From contig NZ_CAJXJS010000007.1 in NCBI RefSeq assembly GCF_913055165.1, positions 24,106 through 88,105 on the forward strand: DNA of 64,000 nt. The letters are read 5' to 3'. Shown piece by piece: positions 25,126-33,808 of this stretch. Source of the stretch: an uncultured Devosia sp. Lineage in GTDB: Bacteria; Pseudomonadota; Alphaproteobacteria; Rhizobiales; Devosiaceae. Each line of letters starts with the position of its first letter. Position 1 is the first letter of the stretch. The position numbers and the translations under genes are program-made. Below the pieces are notes generated by a model. That model made no database searches and was not told the origin of the DNA. It saw only the letters and a program-made list of their open reading frames with translations.

Positions 25126-25773
25126 CTACCTCCAGTTGCGCACGATTTCGTCCACCAGGCGGGAATCCATGGCGTCGTAGACGGATTGCGGATCGAGGTG
25201 TTTGGGCATCCGAACCATGGGCACGAGGTAAAACATCACCACGCTGGACCAGCCCTTGGCGTAGCGCCCGGTTTTGGTAATCCCGCCGTCCTTGATGCGC
25301 CGCGACACCTTGCCGGCCTTGTTGCGCCGCACCGCATCCACCACCAGCAGCGACGCGCCGGTTTTGCGATAGACATAGCGCAGCGGTCCGAAGCGCGCGT
25401 CAGGCCAGTTGGATGGCGACACGCGCTTGCCCATGAAGGATTTGGGCGCATCCGGCGATGGAATGGCAAGGTAGAAGCCGTTCGGGCTGCGGATGGCCTG
25501 GACCCGCGAGAATGCATCCACAATATGCGGCGCATTCGACCAGATGCGGCCCGCCGCCCCATAGGAGTTCACCGGCGCCCGCGGATCGACCTGCATGCGC
25601 CAGGCATTGGCCAGGCGAACCGATCCCAGGCTACCCATGACTTGTTGGCGCAGCCGGTTTTGCCCCCAGCCGGTAACATTGCGCACGGACTGCGTGACGG
25701 CCCGCGCGCCCTCTTCTGCCTCCGCGTCGAGAATATCCGTGAGGCGCCCCTCAAGGGCCGCGACCAGTCTCAT
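25126..25773 (-). CDS. Tail completion protein, DUF6441-like (lambda Z position)
   Basis: 215 residues. MRLVAALEGRLTDILDAEAEEGARAV is followed by a basic region and a C-terminal YAKGWSSVVMFYLVPMVRMPKHLD. It sits where lambda encodes Z and HK97 encodes gp10, both head-tail connection or tail completion proteins. I believe it belongs to the DUF6441 group; that name is from memory. It overlaps the FII-like gene by 4 bp. Confidence 0.65.
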   Translation of the reverse strand: MRLVAALEGRLTDILDAEAEEGARAVTQSVRNVTGWGQNRLRQQVMGSLGSVRLANAWRMQVDPRAPVNSYGAAGRIWSNAPHIVDAFSRVQAIRSPNGFYLAIPSPDAPKSFMGKRVSPSNWPDARFGPLRYVYRKTGASLLVVDAVRRNKAGKVSRRIKDGGITKTGRYAKGWSSVVMFYLVPMVRMPKHLDPQSVYDAMDSRLVDEIVRNWR

Positions 25774-26093
25774 GACAGCTTCGTGAGACTGATCAGGATT
25801 TCGAACCGGCCATCGTCGACAGGTTCGAAATCCAGCACACTGAACTGACCTTCCTCGGTCACCAAGACATGACCTTTGGCAAGGCCAGGCAGCGCCGAAA
25901 GCAAACCGCGGGTCACATGCGTGCCGGCACGCATGGCCACGCCGAACTCGTCAAACCGCTCCCGCGACACGACGATGCCGGAAATTGCCTTGAGCCGCGT
26001 CACCGGGGCAGCCCCATCAATAACGACGTCAACGTCCTCGAACAGCCGGTCCTGAATGGCACCCAGCATCTTCTGCACGAGGTCGCGACGCAT
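25770..26093 (-). CDS. Head-tail joining protein (lambda FII position)
   Basis: 107 residues: MRRDLVQKMLGAIQDRLFEDVDVVIDG, a short central region and an ending FEILISLTKLS. Length and position match head-tail joining proteins of the FII type, which complete the neck after packaging. Confidence 0.65.
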   Translation of the reverse strand: MRRDLVQKMLGAIQDRLFEDVDVVIDGAAPVTRLKAISGIVVSRERFDEFGVAMRAGTHVTRGLLSALPGLAKGHVLVTEEGQFSVLDFEPVDDGRFEILISLTKLS

Positions 26094-26096
26094 GAT

Positions 26097-26336
26097 CTAG
26101 GCCCGGCTCTGCAGGTCGGAATAGCGCAGGCGCCGCGCCTGGCCGGATTGGCGCAGTTCCAGCGCCTTAGCGGGTGGCATGGGAACGTGCTGGCCGGCCA
26201 CCCCCAACCCTTCGACATCTTGGCGCAGGACCACGGTTTCTTGCCCCCCAACCTGCGCCGCAGATTTGACCTTTGCCCTGGACTTGCTGCTGGTGGATCG
26301 GGCCGGCTTCTTGGCCGGCTGACTGGTGTCGGTCAT
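26097..26336 (-). CDS. Small packaging/head protein (lambda FI position)
   Basis: 79 residues. Basic, Lys/Ala/Ser-rich N terminus (KKPARSTSSKSRAKVKSAA), then a small globular part RQDVEGLGVAGQHVPMPPAKALEL. It occupies the FI position between capsid and joining protein. The start at MTDTSQP is favoured over an upstream in-frame ATG because AAAGGAG lies 6 nt before it. Confidence 0.65.
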   Translation of the reverse strand: MTDTSQPAKKPARSTSSKSRAKVKSAAQVGGQETVVLRQDVEGLGVAGQHVPMPPAKALELRQSGQARRLRYSDLQSRA

Positions 26337-26409
26337 GGCAATCTCCTTTGGTGCTGTGGCCGTATCCAGGTCCGCCAAGGGGCGGGCCTGGAGGCTGCGA
26401 CAGCCCGGA

Positions 26410-27459
26410 TCAGTTCGAGGATTTGACCTTGATCAGGACTTCGGGGCGCTTGCAGATGGCGAGCGGATTGCTCTCGGACTTGAGCTCGATCCCGGCGCCG
26501 TGCTTGAGGATGTCGGGCGAGATGTAGATGTCCTGGCCCACCGTATTGACGAAGCGCACGTCATTGGCAGGCGCGAACCAGGTCTTGAAAGTGTCGCGGG
26601 TACCGGTCGGGAAGGCGTGGCCCTCATTGGTCGCAATGAAGCGCTCATTGACCACTTCATTGTTGACATTGCGCACCGGCGCCGAACCGTAATATTCGCG
26701 GAACCGCAGGTTCTGGAAGTCGAACACGCGCCCCCACTGCCCACCAAGGTTCTGTCGCTCCATCTGCGCGATCGCCTGAATCCCGGCCTGGTTGGTGGTC
26801 CAGTATTTTTCCACCTTGGGATGCTGGATCAGGCGATTGAAGAAGGTGTTGTCGACCAGCACCTCGACGCCAGACATGGTTTCGCCGCGCAGGTTCTCCG
26901 ACACCTTCTGGAACACCTGATCGCACTTGGCGATCACGTCCGTACCATCGGTTCCGAGCAGGAAATCGACTTCCTGCGGCGTCTGATTGAAGACCTCATA
27001 GAGGTTGTAGATCGTCTGCCCGTTCCCATCCTTGATCAGGCCCTTGAGCGCCCCCATCCGCATATATTCAAGGGTGATGTCATGATTGTTGCGGATATTG
27101 GCCAGGCGCTTGACCATCTCGTCGTCGAGCGTCGCGGGACGCTTGGAGCGGCCGACAATGATCATCAGGTTCTGGATATCCTGCGGCGAGATCAGGTCCA
27201 GGTCCGGGAAGTGCGGCACTTCGACAAAGATCGTGTTACCCGCCTCACGCTGCGCCGGCGTACCGGGGGCACCGCGATCCTTGGCCGGCAGCACGCGCAA
27301 CACGCCATTCTCGATGCGGATTTCGACGATGGTCGAGATGGTCCCCTCATTGTCGAACAGGCCCATGGCCCGGATCAGGCCATAGGAATTGGGGATACGG
27401 TTGACCTGCTCGGTCAGGTCAACATGGGTATAGGGAAAGTTGAAATCTTCCGGGTCCAT
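26410..27459 (-). CDS. Major capsid protein E (lambda E-like)
   Basis: 349 residues, close to lambda E (341). Recognised by MDPEDFNFPYTHVDLTEQVNRIP, SPQDIQNLMIIVGRSKRPATLDDEMVKRL-type spine region, GVEVLVDNTFFNRLI and the C-terminal DIYISPDILKHGAGIELKSESNPL typical of the Phage_cap_E family (HK97 fold). It forms the icosahedral shell. A terminator-like hairpin lies 14-41 bp upstream of its ATG on the transcript. Confidence 0.93.
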   Translation of the reverse strand: MDPEDFNFPYTHVDLTEQVNRIPNSYGLIRAMGLFDNEGTISTIVEIRIENGVLRVLPAKDRGAPGTPAQREAGNTIFVEVPHFPDLDLISPQDIQNLMIIVGRSKRPATLDDEMVKRLANIRNNHDITLEYMRMGALKGLIKDGNGQTIYNLYEVFNQTPQEVDFLLGTDGTDVIAKCDQVFQKVSENLRGETMSGVEVLVDNTFFNRLIQHPKVEKYWTTNQAGIQAIAQMERQNLGGQWGRVFDFQNLRFREYYGSAPVRNVNNEVVNERFIATNEGHAFPTGTRDTFKTWFAPANDVRFVNTVGQDIYISPDILKHGAGIELKSESNPLAICKRPEVLIKVKSSN

Positions 27460-27472
27460 GCCTCGGTCCTTT

Positions 27473-27500
27473 CAAAAGAAAAGGGCCGCTGTCGCGGCCC
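27473..27500 (-). terminator. Terminator-like hairpin between decoration and capsid genes
   Basis: GGGCCGC-tgtc-GCGGCCC; on the minus strand the stem is followed by TTTTCTTTT. It is inside the late operon, directly before the capsid Shine-Dalgarno. Confidence 0.72.
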
Positions 27501-27526
27501 GGGATTGACGGTCAGCGTGAGCCCGA

Positions 27527-28207
27527 TCAGCTCAGCCGGATGATGATGCCCTTGGCCTCGGTAGCGGCGTAGAGCGCGGCCCGCTGGTCAGCAGTGATGT
27601 CGTCAGGAAGGGCAAGCCCGTCGCTGGCAACGATGGCCGGACCCCGTGCCAGGGTCAGGATGGAGACGTCCGTTCCATCGGGAGCGGTCGCCGGCATGAT
27701 GGCGAAGCTGTCAAAGACCTGGCTGCCATCAACGGCCTCCGGGTCCCATTCCTTGAGTTTGGTGCCCGGATGCACCAGAACTTCGAAGGCGTCACCGATA
27801 TCGAAGTCTTCCGCGCCATCGGCGATGGTGAATTTGATCACCCCGTCAAAGGCCACGCCGACAGTGGCCGTGCCAATATTGGCACCGGCCGGATCGAACA
27901 CATGGAAAGTGCCGCCATTGGCCGCTTCGGTTGCACAGACCAGGCGATAGATGCCGGGAACGACACCTGCACCCAGGGCCGGATCGGCGAGAGTGATTGT
28001 GCCATCGCCAACATTGCCGGCGACGGCCGAAGCCTCCGGATCATCGCCATCACCCAAGCCAAGCGGCTGGCCGATGACCACGGCGCGGCTGGCGCCATCA
28101 CCGGCCATCAGGACACCCTGTTCGCGATTGAAATCAGGGTTGAGTTCGAACTTGAGAAAGCTCGTCTGGAGCTTGGGGGAATTTATTGAAAAGCTGCGGG
28201 GCGGCAT
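27527..28207 (-). CDS. Head decoration protein (lambda D position), enlarged
   Basis: 226 residues starting MPPRSFSINSPKLQTSF. The N-terminal part (FNREQGVLMAGDGASRAVVIGQPLG) and the C-terminal ADQRAALYAATEAKGIIIRLS resemble the head decoration D family; between them is an inserted beta-rich region (TYRLVCATEAANGGTFHVFDP-like, about residues 60-150). Decoration proteins stabilise the expanded capsid. It is about twice the length of lambda D (110). The start is preceded by GGAGGG 4 nt upstream; an ATG 5 codons earlier is less likely. Confidence 0.75.
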   Translation of the reverse strand: MPPRSFSINSPKLQTSFLKFELNPDFNREQGVLMAGDGASRAVVIGQPLGLGDGDDPEASAVAGNVGDGTITLADPALGAGVVPGIYRLVCATEAANGGTFHVFDPAGANIGTATVGVAFDGVIKFTIADGAEDFDIGDAFEVLVHPGTKLKEWDPEAVDGSQVFDSFAIMPATAPDGTDVSILTLARGPAIVASDGLALPDDITADQRAALYAATEAKGIIIRLS

Positions 28208-28268
28208 TTGGCCCTCCATCACTGCAGTTGCTGGGAAAGCCGGGACACCGCCCCGGCGGGTTTAGCGC

Positions 28269-28808
28269 CTACTTGCCGGCGCGCTTGGCGTTGAAGCGAT
28301 CGACGGCCGAGGACAGACCGGCAACCCTGCCGTTGGGGGCGTCATTGCCGGGATTGTGGTCCCGGCCCGACATAGCAGCACCAAGAGCCGAGGAGCGCGC
28401 TGCGCTCTTGAGCAGGCCCCGGGCATCGCCATAACTCATCTTCCCGGCGCCGACCTTGGCCGCCAGTTGCCCGGCGAGCTTTTCGCGGCCCCGTGCATGT
28501 TTGGAACCAACGAGGTAGGAACCAGCCCGTGCGCCAGTGGCCTTGGCTTCGGGCTCCTTGTCTTCATCCTCCGCGTCCGGATCATCATCCGCCTCGGCCT
28601 CGGGATCGTCCGGATTGTCTTCCGCATCCGGGTCATCCGGATTGTCCTCAGCATTGGGATCATCAGGATCCTGTTCCGCATCCGGGTCATCATCGGCCGC
28701 CGCCTTCGGCTTCAGGGCAATACCCATCTGGTTCAGCCGGGCAATGGCCTTCTTGTCACCCCGCGCAGCGGCAGCGCGCAGCTTCTTGACTTCGTCTTCA
28801 AGCGACAT
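28269..28808 (-). CDS. Capsid scaffold protein by internal in-frame start (lambda Nu3-like)
   Basis: An ATG inside the protease gene (MSLEDEVKKLRAAAARGDK) is preceded by AAGGAG with 7 nt spacing, giving a 179-residue product with the same stop as the protease. This is the C/Nu3 arrangement of lambda. The product is a coiled-coil/acidic scaffold that should be lost on maturation. The evidence is the ribosome binding site and position; expression is not proven. Confidence 0.7.
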   Translation of the reverse strand: MSLEDEVKKLRAAAARGDKKAIARLNQMGIALKPKAAADDDPDAEQDPDDPNAEDNPDDPDAEDNPDDPEAEADDDPDAEDEDKEPEAKATGARAGSYLVGSKHARGREKLAGQLAAKVGAGKMSYGDARGLLKSAARSSALGAAMSGRDHNPGNDAPNGRVAGLSSAVDRFNAKRAGK

Positions 28809-29825
28809 CTCGCTCTCCTTGGCTTTGGTGTGCGCGGCGGAGTCCGCCGCTATGGACCCCGTCCCGGTCGGCACACCGGACTCATCCAGGTCGGGAAGGG
28901 AAGCAACCAGCAGGTCGAAGGCCTGCCGTTCAGTGGCAATTTCATCGATCAGGCCCAGGGCGAGCCCGGACATGGCATCATCGGCATGCTCGGCCAGGAA
29001 CCAGCGGCCACGCAGGTCTGCGACCTGCTCTGCGCTCAATCCACGCCCCTCCTGCACGATCAGGGAGAAGCGCCGCGCAATCTCGCCAACCACCGATTGC
29101 AAGTGTTCCCGCGCCTCTTCGGAAAGCGGTTTCCAGTCGGCACCATCGGTCTTGTTCGGATGCGACTGGATCGCCTCAATCTTGATGCCGACCTCGGCCA
29201 GCCACTCGCTGACGTCGACATGCATGATGTAGACGCCGATCGAACCGACATCGCCATCGGCAGGCGCCAGGATGCGGTCGGCAGCGCAGGCAAGCGCATA
29301 GGCCGCCGAACAGACCAGGGAGGCATGCACCCAGAAGGGCTTTCCACCATTAGTCGCATTGCCTGCGGCCAGCTCGGACACCAGGTCGAAGCAACCACTG
29401 GTCATGCCACCCGGAGAATTGACCCGGGCAAAGAGCGCCCTGACCCGATCATCGGCACGGGCCGCGCGGGCAGTGGCGCCAATCTGGAGGTAGCCCGCCA
29501 CCCAGCGTTCCGACCACCAGTCGTAATACCCGTTTGGTGTCAGAACCCCCTCGATCTCGATCACCGCCACGCCGTTGATGATGCAATAGCCATCGGCAAA
29601 CTCGATACCCTCGGCCCATGGCACGGATGGCATAGCCAGGGTGTTGGGCCGCTCCTCACGTTGCTCTGCGTGTGGGGAGAGGCCAATCGCGCCAAGCGCC
29701 CGTGACAAGACACCGTGACTGGGCCGCACCGAGGTCAGCGCGCGCTCGGCAAGGGCCGCCGCGCGACGGGGTTCAAGCAGCACGACGCTGCCCGGCGTCC
29801 GCAACGCCAGATCCAAATCGCTCAT
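28269..29825 (-). CDS. Head maturation protease S49/ClpP-like with C-terminal scaffold (lambda C)
   Basis: 518 residues. The S49 peptidase domain covers about 60-300, with ARVNSPGGMTSG, the nucleophile Ser in LVCSAAYALACAADRI and the general base Lys in DGADWKPLSEEAREHLQ. The C-terminal 180 residues form a scaffold part with an Asp/Glu/Pro-rich repeat (about 370-430) and the ending AVDRFNAKRAGK. The protease degrades the scaffold and trims head proteins. An internal start gives the scaffold alone. It follows the portal gene by 15 bp. Confidence 0.88.
   Translation of the reverse strand: MSDLDLALRTPGSVVLLEPRRAAALAERALTSVRPSHGVLSRALGAIGLSPHAEQREERPNTLAMPSVPWAEGIEFADGYCIINGVAVIEIEGVLTPNGYYDWWSERWVAGYLQIGATARAARADDRVRALFARVNSPGGMTSGCFDLVSELAAGNATNGGKPFWVHASLVCSAAYALACAADRILAPADGDVGSIGVYIMHVDVSEWLAEVGIKIEAIQSHPNKTDGADWKPLSEEAREHLQSVVGEIARRFSLIVQEGRGLSAEQVADLRGRWFLAEHADDAMSGLALGLIDEIATERQAFDLLVASLPDLDESGVPTGTGSIAADSAAHTKAKESEMSLEDEVKKLRAAAARGDKKAIARLNQMGIALKPKAAADDDPDAEQDPDDPNAEDNPDDPDAEDNPDDPEAEADDDPDAEDEDKEPEAKATGARAGSYLVGSKHARGREKLAGQLAAKVGAGKMSYGDARGLLKSAARSSALGAAMSGRDHNPGNDAPNGRVAGLSSAVDRFNAKRAGK
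28576..28692. repeat. Imperfect tandem repeat coding an acidic DPDDPxAED segment
   Basis: Units of roughly 15-18 bp built on GCATCCGGGTCATC and GGATCATC, coding repeats such as DDPDAEDNPDDP in the scaffold region. Confidence 0.7.
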
Positions 29826-29840
29826 TATTGGCTCCAGTTT

Positions 29841-31451
29841 TTAGCTGTCGGCGCGATCGTCCGGCATATCGCTGCGCGCAACGATGCCGACATCGGTTTC
29901 GGGATCGGCAATGCCCAAACGCTGCATTTCCTCGTTTTCGCGAGCCTGTTGATCGAGAATGTCTTCCCAATCCTCGCCTTGTTCCGCCGCCTCACGCGCC
30001 AGCGTGGAAATTCGGCCATCGCGGCGCAGGGTAGAGGCCTGGGCTTCCTTGACCGGGTCGATGAAGCCGCGCCCGGGACCGATCCAGTCCGCGCGCAGAT
30101 AGGCCGCTGGGGCGTCGTAGAAGTCGGGCGCGCCGTCGGGCAGCTCGACGACACCCAGGTCGATGGCATCCTCCAGCCAAGCGGCATAGATCGGCTGAGC
30201 GAACTGGGCGATCAGCACCGAGCGGAGCCGCATGATGCCGCGCCACACTTCATTGAGCGCAGCCCGGGCGGACGAGTAGTTTGTCCGGCTCCAGTCCATG
30301 GACAACTGCTCGTAGGAAATGCCTAGCGATGCCGCAAAAGCCTGAAGGAAAGCAGTCTGGAAGGCGGGGTAACCTGCCGTCTGGCGCGGCTGGGTGTTGA
30401 ATTCCGCCTTGTCGCTGGGGAACAGCGTCAGGAACCGCGCATCGTCGAGAACTTTGCGGTCGCGATAGAAATCGGCGCGCTGCGAGTTAAACCCGGACCA
30501 ATCCGTGCCGGAGTCATCTCCCAGGCGGGCGGCCGCATATTCGGCGCCCATCTCGGTGTAGATTGTGCCAACGATCGAGGCATTGACCGCCGCCGCCTTG
30601 ACTTCGTTTTCCGAGTAGCGGCTGAGCATGCGGCTCTTGAGGATGCCGGCGACGAACCGGGAAATACCGCGAGACTGGCCAGGACGTCGCTTGTCATAGA
30701 CATGCAGCACCTTGGGCCGGTCCCAGCCCGGAACCACCCGGTCCCAGCGCTCGATACGATCCCAGGAAAAGGGATCGACAGTCAGTCCGAAGACATCGGC
30801 AGGGTGGCCGCGCCGGATGTGATAAGCGATCGGCGCACCATCTTCGTCTTTTTCTACCCCGCCGCGCAGTGTCTCGCTGTCCGGCATGCCGTTCGGATTG
30901 CTCAGCCGGTCAGGGTCCACCATGTGCACTGCGGTCCGGCTGTTCCAGCCAATACGCGGGCGCCACCGCAGCACCGACAAGCTTTCGCCGATACCAACGA
31001 ACTCCCGCGCGGCCAAGGCTGCGAGGCCAGTAAAGTTCAGCTGCCGTTCCGCATCACAGCGAAAGATGGGATCACTACCCCATGCCATGAAACTCGCCTG
31101 GAACTGGCGGCCAAGGGCATGAGCCTCGGGCCGGCTGATCCCCAGGGCTTCAGCGTCCGGCTTGGCATTAAGGCGCAATGACCCTCCCACCAGCATATCA
31201 ACCTGGCGGTCGATGCCGGCGGCGACCCAGCCATCATTACGCTCCATGTCGCGAATGCGGCCGATCGTGACGGGGCGATCCCGCAACCATTCGGCATCGG
31301 ACGATTGTAGCCCTGGCATCCAGCCGGCCAGGGCCTGATTGCCCAGATCAGCGCCGGTATAGGCAGACCGGGGCGCACTCGCCTGGCTCGCGGGGCGCGC
31401 GGTGATGCCGTGCCGATCGCCCGCGGCGACGCGAATGCGGGGCTTGCTCAA
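29841..31451 (-). CDS. Portal protein, lambda B family
   Basis: 536 residues. Phage_portal_2 signatures include RIRDMERNDGWVAAGIDRQVDMLVG near the N terminus, SLSVLRWRPRIGW, VLHVYDKRRPGQSRGISRF and the C-terminal SYEQLSMDWSRTNYSSARAALNE. The portal forms the dodecameric gate for DNA entry and exit. It overlaps the gpW-like gene by 4 bp, and its C-terminal tail is acidic. Confidence 0.93.
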   Translation of the reverse strand: MSKPRIRVAAGDRHGITARPASQASAPRSAYTGADLGNQALAGWMPGLQSSDAEWLRDRPVTIGRIRDMERNDGWVAAGIDRQVDMLVGGSLRLNAKPDAEALGISRPEAHALGRQFQASFMAWGSDPIFRCDAERQLNFTGLAALAAREFVGIGESLSVLRWRPRIGWNSRTAVHMVDPDRLSNPNGMPDSETLRGGVEKDEDGAPIAYHIRRGHPADVFGLTVDPFSWDRIERWDRVVPGWDRPKVLHVYDKRRPGQSRGISRFVAGILKSRMLSRYSENEVKAAAVNASIVGTIYTEMGAEYAAARLGDDSGTDWSGFNSQRADFYRDRKVLDDARFLTLFPSDKAEFNTQPRQTAGYPAFQTAFLQAFAASLGISYEQLSMDWSRTNYSSARAALNEVWRGIMRLRSVLIAQFAQPIYAAWLEDAIDLGVVELPDGAPDFYDAPAAYLRADWIGPGRGFIDPVKEAQASTLRRDGRISTLAREAAEQGEDWEDILDQQARENEEMQRLGIADPETDVGIVARSDMPDDRADS

Positions 31452-31690
31452 TACTGCCTCCCGAAGCCCACGCGCACAGGTCCCAAACCATGCTTGGCAC
31501 CCGTGACCTGGGCGAGTTCAAGTTGCAGCCGCGCCAGCTCGGCATTGATCTCCGACAAGCTCGCCAAAGCGAACTCGGCTGATCCGCCTGCGTGGCCGAC
31601 CTTTGCCGCTGTCTTACCCAGCATGCGCTCGCTCTTGGCTGCGCGGAGAGCCGCGATATCTGCCTCGATTTCTTCCCGGCTCCGGCTCAT
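31448..31690 (-). CDS. gpW-like head-tail joining protein
   Basis: 80 residues, MSRSREEIEADIAALRAAKSERM..., helical with an amphipathic pattern (SEINAELARLQLELAQV). Size and position between terminase and portal match lambda gpW (68 residues), which joins head and tail. Confidence 0.72.
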   Translation of the reverse strand: MSRSREEIEADIAALRAAKSERMLGKTAAKVGHAGGSAEFALASLSEINAELARLQLELAQVTGAKHGLGPVRVGFGRQY

Positions 31691-31699
31691 CGCGCACGC

Positions 31700-33808
31700 C
31701 TATCGATTGAGCGCTTTGAGGGCATCGAGCCCATCATCGCGCTTGGGTTTGACTTGCACCGCCGCAGGCTGCGGCGGTGTGCTTTCCTCTTCGCCGACCA
31801 CGGGTACGACCGCGGGCGCTGCAACGGGGTTCTGTTCGAAAAGGTCCGTTGCCGGCTGGGCCAGCATTTCCGCCAGCTCACGGGCACGCTGTTGCCAACG
31901 TTCCTCGGTCCAGTTCCACAGACCCACATAATGGGTGAGCGCCCAACCGTAGACGGCGCAGTCAAGCCAGTGGTTTGGCCCGCGTGTCTTCCAGGTCCTG
32001 CGCTTCTCGCCATTGACCGTTTCGGTAGCGACATACTCGCTGGTCAGCTGCTCGAAATATTCCTGCTCCGCATCAGCCGGATAATGCTGATACCCGCTCG
32101 GTAGCCCGGTCTTGCCCTCCTCTGGGACGCGACCAAGATACACCATCAAGGCACCCTTGATGCCCCAGGTGCCGACCAGCCAGACGCGCAACCCAAACTT
32201 CTTGGCCTGCCCCGTCTTGGGCCCTGCCGTCTTGGTCTCGGTCGTCTTGGACCGATAGATCGGCTGCTTTGACCAGCCATCCTCACCCTTGATAGCCAGG
32301 GCATTATGCCGGCGTTTGACCCAGGCATAAACGGCCAGGGCATTGTAACCGCTATCCACGGCGATCATGTCCGGCGCTACCCGCACCGAGCCAAACCGAA
32401 TGCCGCGATCGGCAATCAGGTCGAGCTTGGGCCAAGCCCCCTCAAGCGGCGCATCCGTTGTGCCTGGCAGGAAACCATAGTCCAGGTGCCAGACCTGCTT
32501 GTTTGGCCCCCAGCCCTTATAGGCGTAATAGATGCCATCGCCCTGGACGTCGGCAGTGAGGGTGACATATAGCACCCCAGCGGGAGCCGTGCCACGATGC
32601 CAATCCGGCTCACGCCGCGCCGCTAAAGCCTCCCAACTCGGCACATCGGTCTTTGGCCGATAGGGCCGACCAAGGTCCGAATTCTGGAACGGCTGCAGCT
32701 TGACCGGGTCGTCTCCGGCACCGAGCTTGCGGGCGATCAGATTGTCCCAGGTCTCAAACGTATTGGCCTCGCCAACCATCCGGAATGACACCACTGTCTG
32801 AGGCCCAACTTCCCTGTGACGCCAGATATCGATCTCCGATTTCGGAATGACCTTTGGCGGCATGACGCCATCCGCATCGGCGGCGGTCGGAATCCAGCAT
32901 GCTCCGTTCTCCCGCGCCTTCATGTCGCGCTTGTCGACATTGAAGTGTTCGCGTTGGCACAAAGGGCAGGTGTAATGCGCCCGATAGGGCGGCACCGGGT
33001 TGTGCTCAAGATCCTCGATCGCCAGATCGACCAGCGCGCCGCAGCCCAGGCACGCAAGGTAATAATGCCGCTGGTCGCCGCGCTTGTATTCGGCGTCGAT
33101 GTCCTCATCCTCGAATTTGGGCGAAGACACATCGAAAACCTTGGCCAGGCCGAACACCCGATAGGTCTTGAGGCGGGCATCCGACAAGTCCTTCGGATCG
33201 CCCTCATTGTCGGCGTTGTCGGTCCAGGCGGACCGGTCATCGCGAACCATGAACCGGATCGAGTGCTGCCGCAGTGTCGCCGCAGAATTGGCGCCCGCAA
33301 AGAGCAGAAAGCCGCCTCGGAACCGCAGGCGCTTGCCGGTGGAGCCTTCACCCGACCGAGACTTGTTCGGGGCCACCACGCCGCCCTTTTCAGGGGCCAG
33401 CACATCTGTGGCACTGATCGTTGGACCCAGCTTTTCCTGATACCAGTCCTGGGCGGCGCTGACCGTGGGGCCGACATACATGGTCGGCGCCGGCGTCCGG
33501 TGCATGATGTAGCCAATCCAGTTTTCCGCGACGGCAGAACCACCCGACTGGGATGGCTTCATCAGAACGACCTGTTCGCATGGATGATCCGGCGACAGGC
33601 AATCCATGATCTCGACCAGCTCCGGCGCCACGTCATTGTGCCAGCGGCCGGGTATGGCACCCATGTCCGGCACAACGCGGAACTCCTCCGCCCAGACTGA
33701 AACCAGCTCCTGCGGATCCGGCATCAATCCCAGAGCCGCAGCATGAAATATTCCCTTTCCATTGTTGCGGATGCGGGCATCGCTGGCCGCATGCAGGTCA
33801 CTCGTCAT
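31700..33808 (-). CDS. terL: Terminase large subunit, GpA family
   Basis: 702 residues starting MTSDLHAASDARIRNNGKG. The ATPase part has the Walker-A-like VVLMKPSQSGGSAVAENW (about residue 90) and RFMVRDDRSAW; two Cys pairs follow (CLGCGALVDL and CPLCQREHF), then the nuclease region with DMIAVDSGYNALAVYAW and the terminal HWLDCAVYGWALTHYVG. It cuts concatemers at cos and drives packaging. An upstream extension would overlap terS further; the chosen start overlaps it by 11 bp. Confidence 0.93.
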   Translation of the reverse strand: MTSDLHAASDARIRNNGKGIFHAAALGLMPDPQELVSVWAEEFRVVPDMGAIPGRWHNDVAPELVEIMDCLSPDHPCEQVVLMKPSQSGGSAVAENWIGYIMHRTPAPTMYVGPTVSAAQDWYQEKLGPTISATDVLAPEKGGVVAPNKSRSGEGSTGKRLRFRGGFLLFAGANSAATLRQHSIRFMVRDDRSAWTDNADNEGDPKDLSDARLKTYRVFGLAKVFDVSSPKFEDEDIDAEYKRGDQRHYYLACLGCGALVDLAIEDLEHNPVPPYRAHYTCPLCQREHFNVDKRDMKARENGACWIPTAADADGVMPPKVIPKSEIDIWRHREVGPQTVVSFRMVGEANTFETWDNLIARKLGAGDDPVKLQPFQNSDLGRPYRPKTDVPSWEALAARREPDWHRGTAPAGVLYVTLTADVQGDGIYYAYKGWGPNKQVWHLDYGFLPGTTDAPLEGAWPKLDLIADRGIRFGSVRVAPDMIAVDSGYNALAVYAWVKRRHNALAIKGEDGWSKQPIYRSKTTETKTAGPKTGQAKKFGLRVWLVGTWGIKGALMVYLGRVPEEGKTGLPSGYQHYPADAEQEYFEQLTSEYVATETVNGEKRRTWKTRGPNHWLDCAVYGWALTHYVGLWNWTEERWQQRARELAEMLAQPATDLFEQNPVAAPAVVPVVGEEESTPPQPAAVQVKPKRDDGLDALKALNR

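Noticed and set aside
26326..27543. Long plus-strand open frame opposite the capsid gene
   Set aside because: It is a GC-rich antisense shadow; the minus strand encodes a clear capsid protein E.
28356..29705. Long plus-strand open frame opposite the head protease
   Set aside because: Low-complexity translation (runs of Ile, Gly and Arg) and no start signal; antisense to the S49 protease.
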